DNA of 38,615 bases from an uncultured Prevotellaceae bacterium. Its GTDB lineage: Bacteria; Bacteroidota; Bacteroidia; Bacteroidales; Bacteroidaceae. Below are positions 8,766 through 17,700 of the stretch, piece after piece. The DNA lies in contig CAMJFC010000025.1 of the NCBI GenBank assembly GCA_946404865.1, positions 1 to 38,615 on the forward strand, in the 5' to 3' direction. Numbering within the stretch: the stretch's first letter is position 1; each line of letters begins with the position of its first letter. The translations under genes and the position numbers were made by a program. Under the pieces are notes generated by a model that saw only the letters and a program-made list of their open reading frames with translations, did no database searches and was not told the origin of the DNA.

Positions 8766-8803
8766 GAAGAAGCCCGGACGGAATGAACCGTCTGGGCTTC
8801 TTT
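8766..8803. terminator. Bidirectional terminator between maeB and nqrF
   Basis: Inverted repeat 8766-8781 with 8788-8803 (arms AAGAAGCCCGGACGG and CCGTCTGGGCTTCTT, one G-U pair). The loop is six bases, T-rich downstream on plus and A-rich upstream, so it can serve both convergent genes. Confidence 0.85.
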
Positions 8804-8876
8804 ATTATTCTCTAAGAACTCGGAAAAAACGGAGAACTCTTTTCTCGGAAAGAACTGAGAACTGTGAGGGCTCTGT

Positions 8877-10145
8877 TTAGCCGAAGTTATCGAACATGAT
8901 GCTTTCGGGGTCAACGCCGAGGGAGTCGAGCATGCCTTGCACCGCCTTCGACATGGGGCCGGGACCGCACATGTAGTACTCGATATCCTCAGGTGCCTCG
9001 TGGTCCTTCAGATACGTCTCGTACATCACCTGATGAACAAATCCGGCAGTGTATTTCACACCGGCAGCGTCGGCTGCGGGGTCAGGACGGTCTAAAGCGA
9101 GGTGGAAATGGAAGTTAGGAAACTCCTTCTCCAGTTCCAGGAAATCCTCGACGAAGAAAGCCTCGACCAGCGCACGTGCACCGTAGAAGAAATGCATCTC
9201 ACGGTCGCGCGTATTGAGCGTCTTGGTCATGTGCATGATCTGTGCGCGCAGGGGAGCCATGCCGGCGCCGCCGCCCACCCATATCATCTCTTTCTTAGAG
9301 TCGAAGATGGGATGGAAGTCGCCGTAAGGGCCGCTCATGATCACCTTGTCGCCCGGTTTGCGCGAGAAGATGTAGGATGAGGCGATGCCCGTGGGCACAT
9401 CCTGGAATCCCACCTCGGGTTTGGGTTTGAACGGTGTGGTAGCGATACGCACGGTCAGAGTGATACGGTCGCCCTCGGCCGGGTAGTTGGCCATGGAGTA
9501 GGCGCGGATGGTGTCTTCGGGGTTGTGGGCCTTGAGCGAGAAGATGTTGAACTTCTCCCACGACGGCAGGTAGTCGGGTCCGATATCCTCCTTGTCGAAG
9601 TCCTTGTCGTAGTCGATGCAGTCGTAAGCGGGGATTTTGATCTGCGCATACGACCCCGGCACGAAGTCCATGTGCTCGCCCAGGGGCAGAGCCACGATAA
9701 ACTCCTTGATAAAGCTCGACACATTCTTGTTGGAGATGACGGTGCACTCCCACTCCTTCACGCCGAGCACGCTCTCAGGCACCTTGATTTTCAAGTCACC
9801 CTTCACCTTGCACTGACAACCAAGACGCCAATGGTCTTTAATCTCCTTGCGTGTGAAGTGCGGACGCTCAGAGTCGAGGATCTCTCCCCCACCCTCCAGC
9901 ACCTGCACCTTGCACTGTCCGCATGAAGCCTTACCGCCACACGCAGAAGGCAGGAAGATGCCATTCTCGTTGAGCGTGGCCATCAGACTGCTGCCCTGCG
10001 CCACCGAAATGGTCTTGTCGCCATTGATTTCGATATTCACATTTCCGCTGGGTGACAGATATTTCTTCGCCACCAAGAGGATGATGACCAAGAGAAGAAT
10101 CATCACAAGGAATACCGCTATGCTGGATAATATAAACTGTAACAT
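8877..10145 (-). CDS. nqrF: Na+-translocating NADH:quinone reductase subunit F
   Basis: 422 residues. NqrF is the entry point of the sodium pump: it takes electrons from NADH onto FAD and then a [2Fe-2S] centre. An N-terminal membrane anchor (about 2-26) precedes a ferredoxin-like domain with Cys69, Cys75, Cys78 (SACGGKASCGQC) and Cys110. The FAD domain carries RAYSMANYP, and the NADH domain carries GGGAGMAPLRAQ and YMCGPGPM. It is the last gene of nqrABCDEF, nine bases after nqrE, and ends before the shared terminator with maeB. Confidence 0.96.
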   Translation of the reverse strand: MLQFILSSIAVFLVMILLLVIILLVAKKYLSPSGNVNIEINGDKTISVAQGSSLMATLNENGIFLPSACGGKASCGQCKVQVLEGGGEILDSERPHFTRKEIKDHWRLGCQCKVKGDLKIKVPESVLGVKEWECTVISNKNVSSFIKEFIVALPLGEHMDFVPGSYAQIKIPAYDCIDYDKDFDKEDIGPDYLPSWEKFNIFSLKAHNPEDTIRAYSMANYPAEGDRITLTVRIATTPFKPKPEVGFQDVPTGIASSYIFSRKPGDKVIMSGPYGDFHPIFDSKKEMIWVGGGAGMAPLRAQIMHMTKTLNTRDREMHFFYGARALVEAFFVEDFLELEKEFPNFHFHLALDRPDPAADAAGVKYTAGFVHQVMYETYLKDHEAPEDIEYYMCGPGPMSKAVQGMLDSLGVDPESIMFDNFG

Positions 10146-10154
10146 ACGCCTGAT

Positions 10155-10781
10155 TTAAATTTTAAGTCCTGAGAAACACATCATAGCCATCGCCATCAAA
10201 CCCACAGTGATGAAAGTGATGCCCAATCCCTTCAAGGGAGCCGGCACATCACTATACTGCATCTTTTCACGGATGGCACCCATCGCCACGATGGCCAACG
10301 TCCAACCGATACCGCTACCCAACGCATAGACGAGCGCATCAACGATGCTGCCGATATACTGCGTGTTGGAGGGGTCGAGATTGATACGTTGCTGCATGAA
10401 GAGCGAAGCACCCATGATGGCACAGTTGACCGCAATCAGAGGCAAGAAGATACCAAGAGCGGCATAGAGCGATGGAGAATATTTCTCGACCGTCATCTCC
10501 ACCAGTTGCACCATGCCTGCAATCACAGCAATGAAGAGGATGAAACTAAGGTAAGAAAGGTCAACACCCTCCACGAGGCAGTCGGGTCCGAGCACCTTAG
10601 TCTGCAAGAGATAATCGACAGGCACCGTCACGAGGAGAACGAAGGTCACGGCCAGTCCTAAACCTAAAGACGTCTTCACATTCTTCGACACGGCAAGGAA
10701 CGAACACATGCCGAGGAAGAAGGCAAAAACCATGTTGTCGATAAATATCGACCTGAAGAATAAACTGATTAAATGCTCCAT
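10155..10781 (-). CDS. nqrE: Na+-NQR subunit E
   Basis: 208 residues and almost entirely hydrophobic, with about six membrane segments and the family opening [21 protein letters not shown]. NqrE and its homologue NqrD form the central membrane pair that binds an iron centre between them through conserved cysteines in inverted half-helices; here FFLGMCSF and [10 protein letters not shown] supply the candidates. It lies three bases after nqrD and nine before nqrF, so it is clearly in the operon. Confidence 0.96.
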   Translation of the reverse strand: MEHLISLFFRSIFIDNMVFAFFLGMCSFLAVSKNVKTSLGLGLAVTFVLLVTVPVDYLLQTKVLGPDCLVEGVDLSYLSFILFIAVIAGMVQLVEMTVEKYSPSLYAALGIFLPLIAVNCAIMGASLFMQQRINLDPSNTQYIGSIVDALVYALGSGIGWTLAIVAMGAIREKMQYSDVPAPLKGLGITFITVGLMAMAMMCFSGLKI

Positions 10782-10784
10782 GAC

Positions 10785-11411
10785 TTATTTCTCCTTATAA
10801 AAATATGCTCTATGAATCCAAATGACACAACCGACGAGGATGAGCGCCATGGCAGGCATTGTCATCATGCCGTTGTTCATATATCCGCAATCGTATGCGC
10901 CTTGAGGGATAATGGTCAGTCCGAGCAAGGTGCCACGGCCGAGGAGTTCACGCACAGCGCCAACCACCACGAGCACGAGGGCATAACCGAGTCCGCTGCC
11001 TACGCCGTCGAGGAAGCTGGGCCAGGGTTTGTTCATCATGGCGAAAGCCTCGAGACGTCCCATGAGGATACAGTTGGTAATAATCAATCCGACATACACC
11101 GACAGTTGCACACTGACATCGTAAGCGAAAGCCTTCAGCACCTGGCTGACAATCGTCACGAGCGTAGCCACGACCACCAATTGCACGATGATACGTATGC
11201 GGTTGGGGATGGTATTCCGGATGAGTGAAATAATGACATTGGCGAAAGCCGTGATCACCGTCACAGCGAGACCCATGACGATGGCCGGCTTCAACTGTGA
11301 AGTGACAGCCAGTGCCGAGCAGATGCCCAACACCTGCACGAGTACAGGGTTGTCCATATTCAGCGGGTTACCAAAGACCTGCCGATTCTCTTTAGAAAAC
11401 AATTTACTCAT
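10785..11411 (-). CDS. nqrD: Na+-NQR subunit D
   Basis: 208 residues, about six membrane segments. It has cysteines in QVLGICSALAV and ITNCILMGRLEAFAM, matching the paired half-helix pattern of NqrD/RnfE proteins. With NqrE it carries electrons across the membrane region of the pump. Its start overlaps the end of nqrC by four bases, suggesting translational coupling. Confidence 0.96.
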   Translation of the reverse strand: MSKLFSKENRQVFGNPLNMDNPVLVQVLGICSALAVTSQLKPAIVMGLAVTVITAFANVIISLIRNTIPNRIRIIVQLVVVATLVTIVSQVLKAFAYDVSVQLSVYVGLIITNCILMGRLEAFAMMNKPWPSFLDGVGSGLGYALVLVVVGAVRELLGRGTLLGLTIIPQGAYDCGYMNNGMMTMPAMALILVGCVIWIHRAYFYKEK

Positions 11412-12127
11412 AATGCTACCCCTCCTTCAGATTTAAAAAATTCCTTATATTTGCCAAGACAATCCTTGAGCATGAGCGATACACCGTCGGAAGTGAGTGT
11501 AGCCCCGGTGACAGCATCGACCTGCGTCGCTTCGTCATCCACATTTTTGACCACACTGAGTGCGATTTCATCGTTACCCTCTTTAAAGAGTTTCTTACCG
11601 ATAAATTTCTTCTGCCAGTTGACATCGTCTTTGATTTCAGCACCCAGTCCTGCCGTTTCTCCTTCATGGTTGAAGTATGCGCCAAAGACCGTTGACTTAT
11701 CAGCATTGAGTGCTACATAACCACTGATGCCGCCCCAAAGGCCCATGCCATAGACGGGGATGACATATTTTGTCTCGCCTTCCACTTCACAGGTATAGAC
11801 GGCCAATTTGCCTTGTTTGAAATCAGAGTTGTTGAGTTTGAAACCGTGATTCTCATTGCCTTCGGCCTTTGGTTCACCGATGACATCGTCGCTCTTGACC
11901 ACCTCTTTATATTTCTGTTCGGCCAGTGCGTCGTCCAGGTCACGTATATTCAACGCATAAAGAATCTGTTTTTTCTTGTCAAGCGCCACGTTCTGACCTT
12001 GTTTCTCTTCCAATGCTTTAGACACGAAGGCCAGCAGGAAAGCGACGATAATCACAAGAATAGCCGAATATACGATTGTATATACATTGGAATTGGTGTT
12101 CAATCCCTTTTTCTTTTCGTTTTCCAT
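11408..12127 (-). CDS. nqrC: Na+-NQR subunit C (covalent FMN)
   Basis: 239 residues with one N-terminal membrane helix (about 14-36) and a periplasmic FMN-binding domain. The flavinylation motif is VDAVTGATLTSDGVS. By family rule FMN is joined through a phosphoester to Thr210 by the flavin transferase ApbE, which is not encoded in this window. It sits between nqrB (nine-base gap) and nqrD (four-base overlap). Confidence 0.95.
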   Translation of the reverse strand: MENEKKKGLNTNSNVYTIVYSAILVIIVAFLLAFVSKALEEKQGQNVALDKKKQILYALNIRDLDDALAEQKYKEVVKSDDVIGEPKAEGNENHGFKLNNSDFKQGKLAVYTCEVEGETKYVIPVYGMGLWGGISGYVALNADKSTVFGAYFNHEGETAGLGAEIKDDVNWQKKFIGKKLFKEGNDEIALSVVKNVDDEATQVDAVTGATLTSDGVSLMLKDCLGKYKEFFKSEGGVAL

Positions 12128-12136
12128 ATCGTACGT

Positions 12137-13303
12137 TTATTTAGAGGTGAGACGTTTTGCCCTTTTCGAGATGTTGCGCTGCACGACACAATAGTCGATG
12201 AGCGGAGCAAACATATTCATAAACAGGATGGCCAGCATCATACCTTCGGGATATCCGGGATTCATCACACGGATAATGATGGCCAAAGCACCGATGACGA
12301 AACCATAGAAATACTTACCCGTCTCGGTGCGTGCACTCGTGACAGGGTCGGTAGCCATAAAGACAGCACCGAACGCGAAGCCGCCCAAGATGAGATGCTC
12401 GTAGAACGGAATCGGTGTCTGGCCTGTGGCCTGGAAAATCAATCCCATCACGACACCACCCACGAAGACGCTCAACATGGTCTTCCACGAAGCGATGCCA
12501 GTCCATAAGAGAATGATGGCACCGAGAGCGATGGCGATAATACTCGTCTCACCGATAGAACCAGGGATGAAACCCGTGATCATATCGCAGATAGAAGCAT
12601 CGGGTGTAGCACCGGCACCGATTTGTCCTAACGGTGTGGCCTGTGTGAACGTATCCACAGCATTGAGGTCGTTGCCCAAGCCGAAGATTTTGTCGGAAGC
12701 GACCCATACGGTGTCGCCGCTCATTTTCTGAGGATAGGAGAAGAAGAGGAACGCACGTGCCACCAGTGCCACGTTGAAGATATTCATACCCGTACCACCA
12801 AATATCTCCTTCGCGAAAATGACAGCAAAGGCACAAGCCAGAGCCAGAATCCACAGCGGGCAGTTGACCGGCACAATCAAGGGGATGATGATACCCGAAA
12901 CGAGGTATCCCTCTTGAATCTCCTCACCTTTCCACTGTGCCCATGCAAATTCAATTCCCAAGCCAACAATATAGCTGACCAGAATTTTAGGCAGCACGGC
13001 GAAGAACCCGTAGAAGAAGATGCTGAAGAACCCCGCCTCGGCCAAGGTGCCAGCATGGAGGTAGTTCTGGTATCCCACATTATACATACCGAACAGCATG
13101 GCCGGCATCAGTGCGATGACCACGATGCTCATGATACGCTTGGAGTCAATCGCATCATGGATGTTCGCTCCGCTCTTGGCCGTTGTGTTTGGCACGTATA
13201 AGAAAGTCTCAAAGCCTTCGAAGATACTTCTGAAGGCATGCAATTTCCCGTCTTTCTCAAAGGCGGGTTTTATCTTGTTCAGATAATTTCTTAATGCGCT
13301 CAT
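12137..13303 (-). CDS. nqrB: Na+-NQR subunit B (covalent FMN, ion channel)
   Basis: 388 residues, about ten membrane helices, with the conserved Gly/Pro-rich segment KEIFGGTGMNIFNVALVARAFLFFSYP. NqrB carries the second covalent FMN and riboflavin and contains the sodium path. The flavinylation region reads VDTFTQATPLG, placing the acceptor at Thr223; the residue before AT is Gln rather than the Gly of the textbook SGAT motif. It lies four bases after nqrA and nine before nqrC. Confidence 0.95.
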   Translation of the reverse strand: MSALRNYLNKIKPAFEKDGKLHAFRSIFEGFETFLYVPNTTAKSGANIHDAIDSKRIMSIVVIALMPAMLFGMYNVGYQNYLHAGTLAEAGFFSIFFYGFFAVLPKILVSYIVGLGIEFAWAQWKGEEIQEGYLVSGIIIPLIVPVNCPLWILALACAFAVIFAKEIFGGTGMNIFNVALVARAFLFFSYPQKMSGDTVWVASDKIFGLGNDLNAVDTFTQATPLGQIGAGATPDASICDMITGFIPGSIGETSIIAIALGAIILLWTGIASWKTMLSVFVGGVVMGLIFQATGQTPIPFYEHLILGGFAFGAVFMATDPVTSARTETGKYFYGFVIGALAIIIRVMNPGYPEGMMLAILFMNMFAPLIDYCVVQRNISKRAKRLTSK

Positions 13304-13307
13304 ATCG

Positions 13308-14660
13308 TTATGCGTTTTCTTTCCGTAACATATTCAAGCCATCTCTGACAATGCGCTGCAGTTCCAATTTTGACGAATCGACAAATTCAGCCACAGCGAA
13401 ATCTTCGGGAGCGACCTCATAAATGCCCAATTGCTCCATCTTGTCGATATCCCCTGCGATGATTGCTTTGATGAGATATTCAGGATAGATGTCCATGGGG
13501 AACACCCGGTCGTATTCGCCGCTCATAATCATGTGGCGCTCACCGCCTTTGATACGGGCATCGAGCGTATATTCTTTCTTTTTGCCGAAGAGCCAGCTGA
13601 AGTAGCTCCTGTTGGCAGAGAAGTCATTGAATCTGGGCATAATCCATCCGATGAACTCATCACGGTCGTCACCCTCGGGAATGACAGTGATTTCAGAGGT
13701 GTGAGCCCCGACAAAACCATCGAGCGTGTCGGGAGTACCCGTGAGCGGATTGCCGTTGATGATGCGTTTATGCTCCACGCCATCCAGTTGTCCTTTGAGG
13801 ATGGATTTCAGCGACTGTCCAATCACCGTCTCGACATAAGCCGGTTCTTTGACTTCGCTGCCAGCCACCGCAATTTTCCGACGCAGATCGACATGCCCCG
13901 TCAGGAAGAGCCGTCCGATGAAGATGACGACAGACGGTTCCACCGTCCATACCGTCTCCCCTTTGTTGACGGGATCGAGATGGTTGACATGCACACCGAC
14001 ATTTCCGGCAGGACAAGGTCCGTCGAACACCGTCACCTCCACATCTTTCGCCTGTGTCAGCGCAGCGGCATTCTGATTTGCACCGATGCCCAGATACGTC
14101 TTCGCCATTTTCGCGAGCGCCGAGAGACCCGTTTGGAAAGCCTCTTCCTCGCCCTCCAACTCATACTCGAAGTCGGCAGCCAGCGGCATGTCGCGCAGTG
14201 TACTGACAAAGATGGCCTTTGGTTGTTTGTCAGGTGTAGCCGTGACCGCGTAGGGCAATTGGTTGATCCAACCAAACAGTCCCGCTTGGAGTAGTGACTG
14301 CATCACGTCGTCCGCGGTCATTTTACCAACATTCTTTTTACCAAAGTCTTTGTAAGTGATTTTCTCATCCGCCTGGATGGTCACGCTAAGAAGTTTTCTG
14401 CGTTCGCCTCTTTTCACGCTACTTACCGTACCGCTGACAGGTGCCGCAAAAGTCACTTCAGGGAATTTCTTATCCACAAACAAAGGTTCACCCGCCTGTA
14501 CCTTGTCGCCCTCTTTGACCACAACTTTCGGAGTTAATCCCACGAAAGAGTCTGGAACTAAGGCGAAGAGGCCATCAGACTTGACGGGTTGGCATACTTT
14601 CTGTGCCTTTCCCTTTAGATTGATGTCTAAGCCTTTCCTTAATTTAATTACTTTCGACAT
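13308..14660 (-). CDS. nqrA: Na+-NQR subunit A
   Basis: 450 residues from the ATG at 14660 (MSKVIKLRKGLDINLKGKA). The frame is open to 14762, but the extra 34 residues cover the promoter region and are not seen in NqrA proteins. NqrA is the cytosolic subunit associated with quinone binding. The N-terminal lipoyl/barrel-sandwich-like part (about 1-110) and the SLBB-like part (containing AHTSEITVIPEGDDRDEF) are recognisable. It is the first gene of the six-gene operon that couples NADH oxidation to Na+ export in an anaerobic respiratory chain. The divergent neighbour is tamB. Confidence 0.94.
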   Translation of the reverse strand: MSKVIKLRKGLDINLKGKAQKVCQPVKSDGLFALVPDSFVGLTPKVVVKEGDKVQAGEPLFVDKKFPEVTFAAPVSGTVSSVKRGERRKLLSVTIQADEKITYKDFGKKNVGKMTADDVMQSLLQAGLFGWINQLPYAVTATPDKQPKAIFVSTLRDMPLAADFEYELEGEEEAFQTGLSALAKMAKTYLGIGANQNAAALTQAKDVEVTVFDGPCPAGNVGVHVNHLDPVNKGETVWTVEPSVVIFIGRLFLTGHVDLRRKIAVAGSEVKEPAYVETVIGQSLKSILKGQLDGVEHKRIINGNPLTGTPDTLDGFVGAHTSEITVIPEGDDRDEFIGWIMPRFNDFSANRSYFSWLFGKKKEYTLDARIKGGERHMIMSGEYDRVFPMDIYPEYLIKAIIAGDIDKMEQLGIYEVAPEDFAVAEFVDSSKLELQRIVRDGLNMLRKENA

Positions 14661-14737
14661 AAAAATACTATTGATGATGATAACTATAAAAACAAGAGTG
14701 TGAAGGTTGAGATGATTCCCAATCTTTAAAAACTCTG

Positions 14738-14745
14738 CAAATTTA
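14738..14745 (-). promoter_or_regulatory. -7 box of the nqr operon promoter
   Basis: Minus strand reads TAAATTTG, an exact TAnnTTTG match, 77 bases upstream of the nqrA start. The -33 position (near 14765-14770) has no TTTG, only A/T-rich sequence, so an activator may assist. Confidence 0.55.
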
Positions 14746-14782
14746 CAAAAAAAACTATACACCGAAAAGAAAAAAAGGTGTT

Positions 14783-17700
14783 TTGTGGGCTCATAACGTT
14801 TTTTTGGTGTATTTTTGCAAAAAAAATAAAGCTATCAGACGATTTAGCCATATATTTCGCACCATACTTTGGACACTCATCGGGTTCATCGTATTTGTTT
14901 ATGTTTTGCTTCGCATCCCCGCCGTACAGACGTATCTTGGCGGTGCGGTAGCGTCATATTTGTCAGATAAGATAGGTTCAAACGTTGAGATTGGGCGCCT
15001 GAACATCGGTTTGAGCCGTGTCACCGTGGATGACGTCCTGATTTACGACCAGTCGGGCGAGAAGATGCTGAGTGCCTCCCGTCTTTCGGCGAAGATAGAG
15101 CTGCTTCCCCTTTTTGACGGCGAGGTGTCGATGGCCTCCGCGCAGGTGTTTGGCCTCCGCCTCCAACTATACCGCGACAGTGTGTCAGCGCCGCTTAACT
15201 GCCAATATGTCTTGGATTCCCTACGCAGCAAAGACGGTGCCCGCCGTCCCTTGCACCTGTCCATCCGCTCATTGATCGTCCGCAACGGCACCCTCCGCTA
15301 CGATTGCAAGAGCCTTCCTCAGCAAGAGACGTTTGACCCGTCGCACCTATACATCAGCGATTTGAGCGGACATTTCATCCTCAATGAGTTGACCGACAAC
15401 GGCATCGACCTGAACATAAAAAAGCTCGCATTCAAAGAGCGTTCCGGATTAAACATCCGCACGCTGTCGTTTGATTTGAAGGCCGACAGCCATCATGCCC
15501 AGTCATCAGCGTTCCAACTTGAATTGCCCAACAGCACGTTGTCGCTTCAAAACCTGGCGTTTGACTATCAGACCGAAGGCGGAAAACTGTTGACCGACTC
15601 ACTCACCTATTCGGGCGAGATAGCCCCATCCACCATTCAGTTGTCCGACCTTGCCTTTTTCCGTCCGAACCTGAGTGCTTATACCTCACCCTTTCTTCTG
15701 TCCATGAACTGCCACGGTCATGGTCGCCAATGTGAGTTAGACGGTTTTAAGCTCTCCGCGAGCGGTTATCAAATAGACCTCGCGGGCAATGCCTCGCTGT
15801 CGTTTACCGCTCCCCGTCCCACTTGGTCAGCCCATATTTCCGAGGCATCACTCCATACGCCCACCGTCTTTCAGTTGCTTAGCGACATGAATATCAAGCA
15901 TACGCTCCCTTCGCAACTGTCATTATTGGGGCGTACCACCCTGCGCGGCGACTTCAGTTATTCCGGCAACGACCACTTCAGCGGCAAAGGTCATCTCAGC
16001 AGTGATGTGGGAACCGCCGACGTATCCATTCAAGTCGCATCACAACAATTCACGTCTGAAGTGTCCACCCCCCATTTTGACATGAGCGGGTTGTTGCCCA
16101 ACCTTCCTTTAGGCGTTGTTTCAGCCAACATCGAGTTATCAGGTTCGTGGCCAATCCGCCGAGACATGACGCTGACTGCTCAAGGAGATGTGGACCTGTT
16201 GGAGTATGGTGGACACCGCTATCAGAACATCTCACTGAACGGCACCTATCATCAACAGTCATTTGACGGCACCCTGTCGATGGACGCCCCTGACGGTCAG
16301 GTGGACTTCAAAGGTCAGGTGAACATGAGTCAGCAGCCCTATCTGGCCAACCTCGAAGCACAGGTACGCCATTTCTCCCCCACTGCCTTTGGATTACCCA
16401 ACCGACATACCGATGAGACCTACGATTTCGACATCACCGCCGACCTCTCCGGCCACAACTTGGGCGATGTCTCCGGAACTGCCGAAATCCGTCATTTCGC
16501 CATGCATTCGGGTCGTTCCGACTTTTCTTTCGACCGTTTATCCCTTCAGATACAGCAACATCGCGACCAACACTTTTTACACCTGAGCAGCGACTTCGCC
16601 GACATCGATGCCGAGGGACAGTTTGATATCCAGACCTTGCCAGCCAGTGTCATGAACATCATCGGCGACCAACTTCCCGCCTCACCCTTTAAGAAGAGCG
16701 CCTGGGGCACTTCCCCGGACAACCAATTGTCGCTCACAGCCGATGTCTATGACGGCGAATGGTTGGAAAAGTTATTCAACCAACCCCTGACGGTGCATTC
16801 ACCCATCCATATCGAAGGAACCATCGACGATACAGAACGGACGATGCGTCTGACCGCCGAGGTGCCCGACATCTCCTATCGCGGCCAGCATTATGTGGAC
16901 GGCCTCGTCAATCTGCACACCGCCCTCGACACCATTTATGCCGATGCGACCTTGAAACGCCTGCAAGCCAATGGTAACGCCCTTGACCTGACCTTACAAG
17001 CGTCTGCATCCGACAATGACCTCTTTACCGAGGTAAGTTTCAACGACCACGGCAGCAAGCAGGCACTTCGCGGCCGTTTGTCAGCCAACACCACCTTCCT
17101 GCAAGACCAAGACGGACTTTGGAATTTGCACGTCAAGGTGCATGAGTCCGACCTTCATTTGGGCAACACCTCATGGACCGTTCTCCCATCGGATATCCTA
17201 TATTCATCCGACCAGTTGGTCATCGACCACTTCTCCCTGAACAATGAGCAGCAACATATTACCTTCAGCGGCAAGGTCCGTCCGAACCATGCCGACAGTG
17301 TGAAGGTCGATATCCATCAGGTTGACCTGAACTATCTGTCCGGTCTGCTCAGCAACAAGAATGTGGAGTTTGGCGGTATCGCCTCCGGCACAGGTTACAT
17401 CACCTCGATTTATGATCACCCCGAAGCGGCTTGTCAATTGTTTGTGGACCATTTCTCTTTCTCCAGAGGCACGTTTGGCGACCTCACTGCCCGTGTAGGT
17501 TGGAATAAGAGTGACAACAAGATAACGATTGACGCCATCGCTGACAACGGTCCCACCTCGAGGACTTTTATTGACGGCGGTATCACATTGTCGCCCACCA
17601 CGTTTGACCTGAACATCAACACATACGGAACCAAGATAGACTTTCTGGAGAAATACTGTGGCAGTTTCCTTTGCGACATCGGAGCACATGTTAATGGCTA

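Noticed and set aside
13431..14294. 287-residue plus-strand open frame
   Set aside because: Antisense to nqrA, no domain recognisable.
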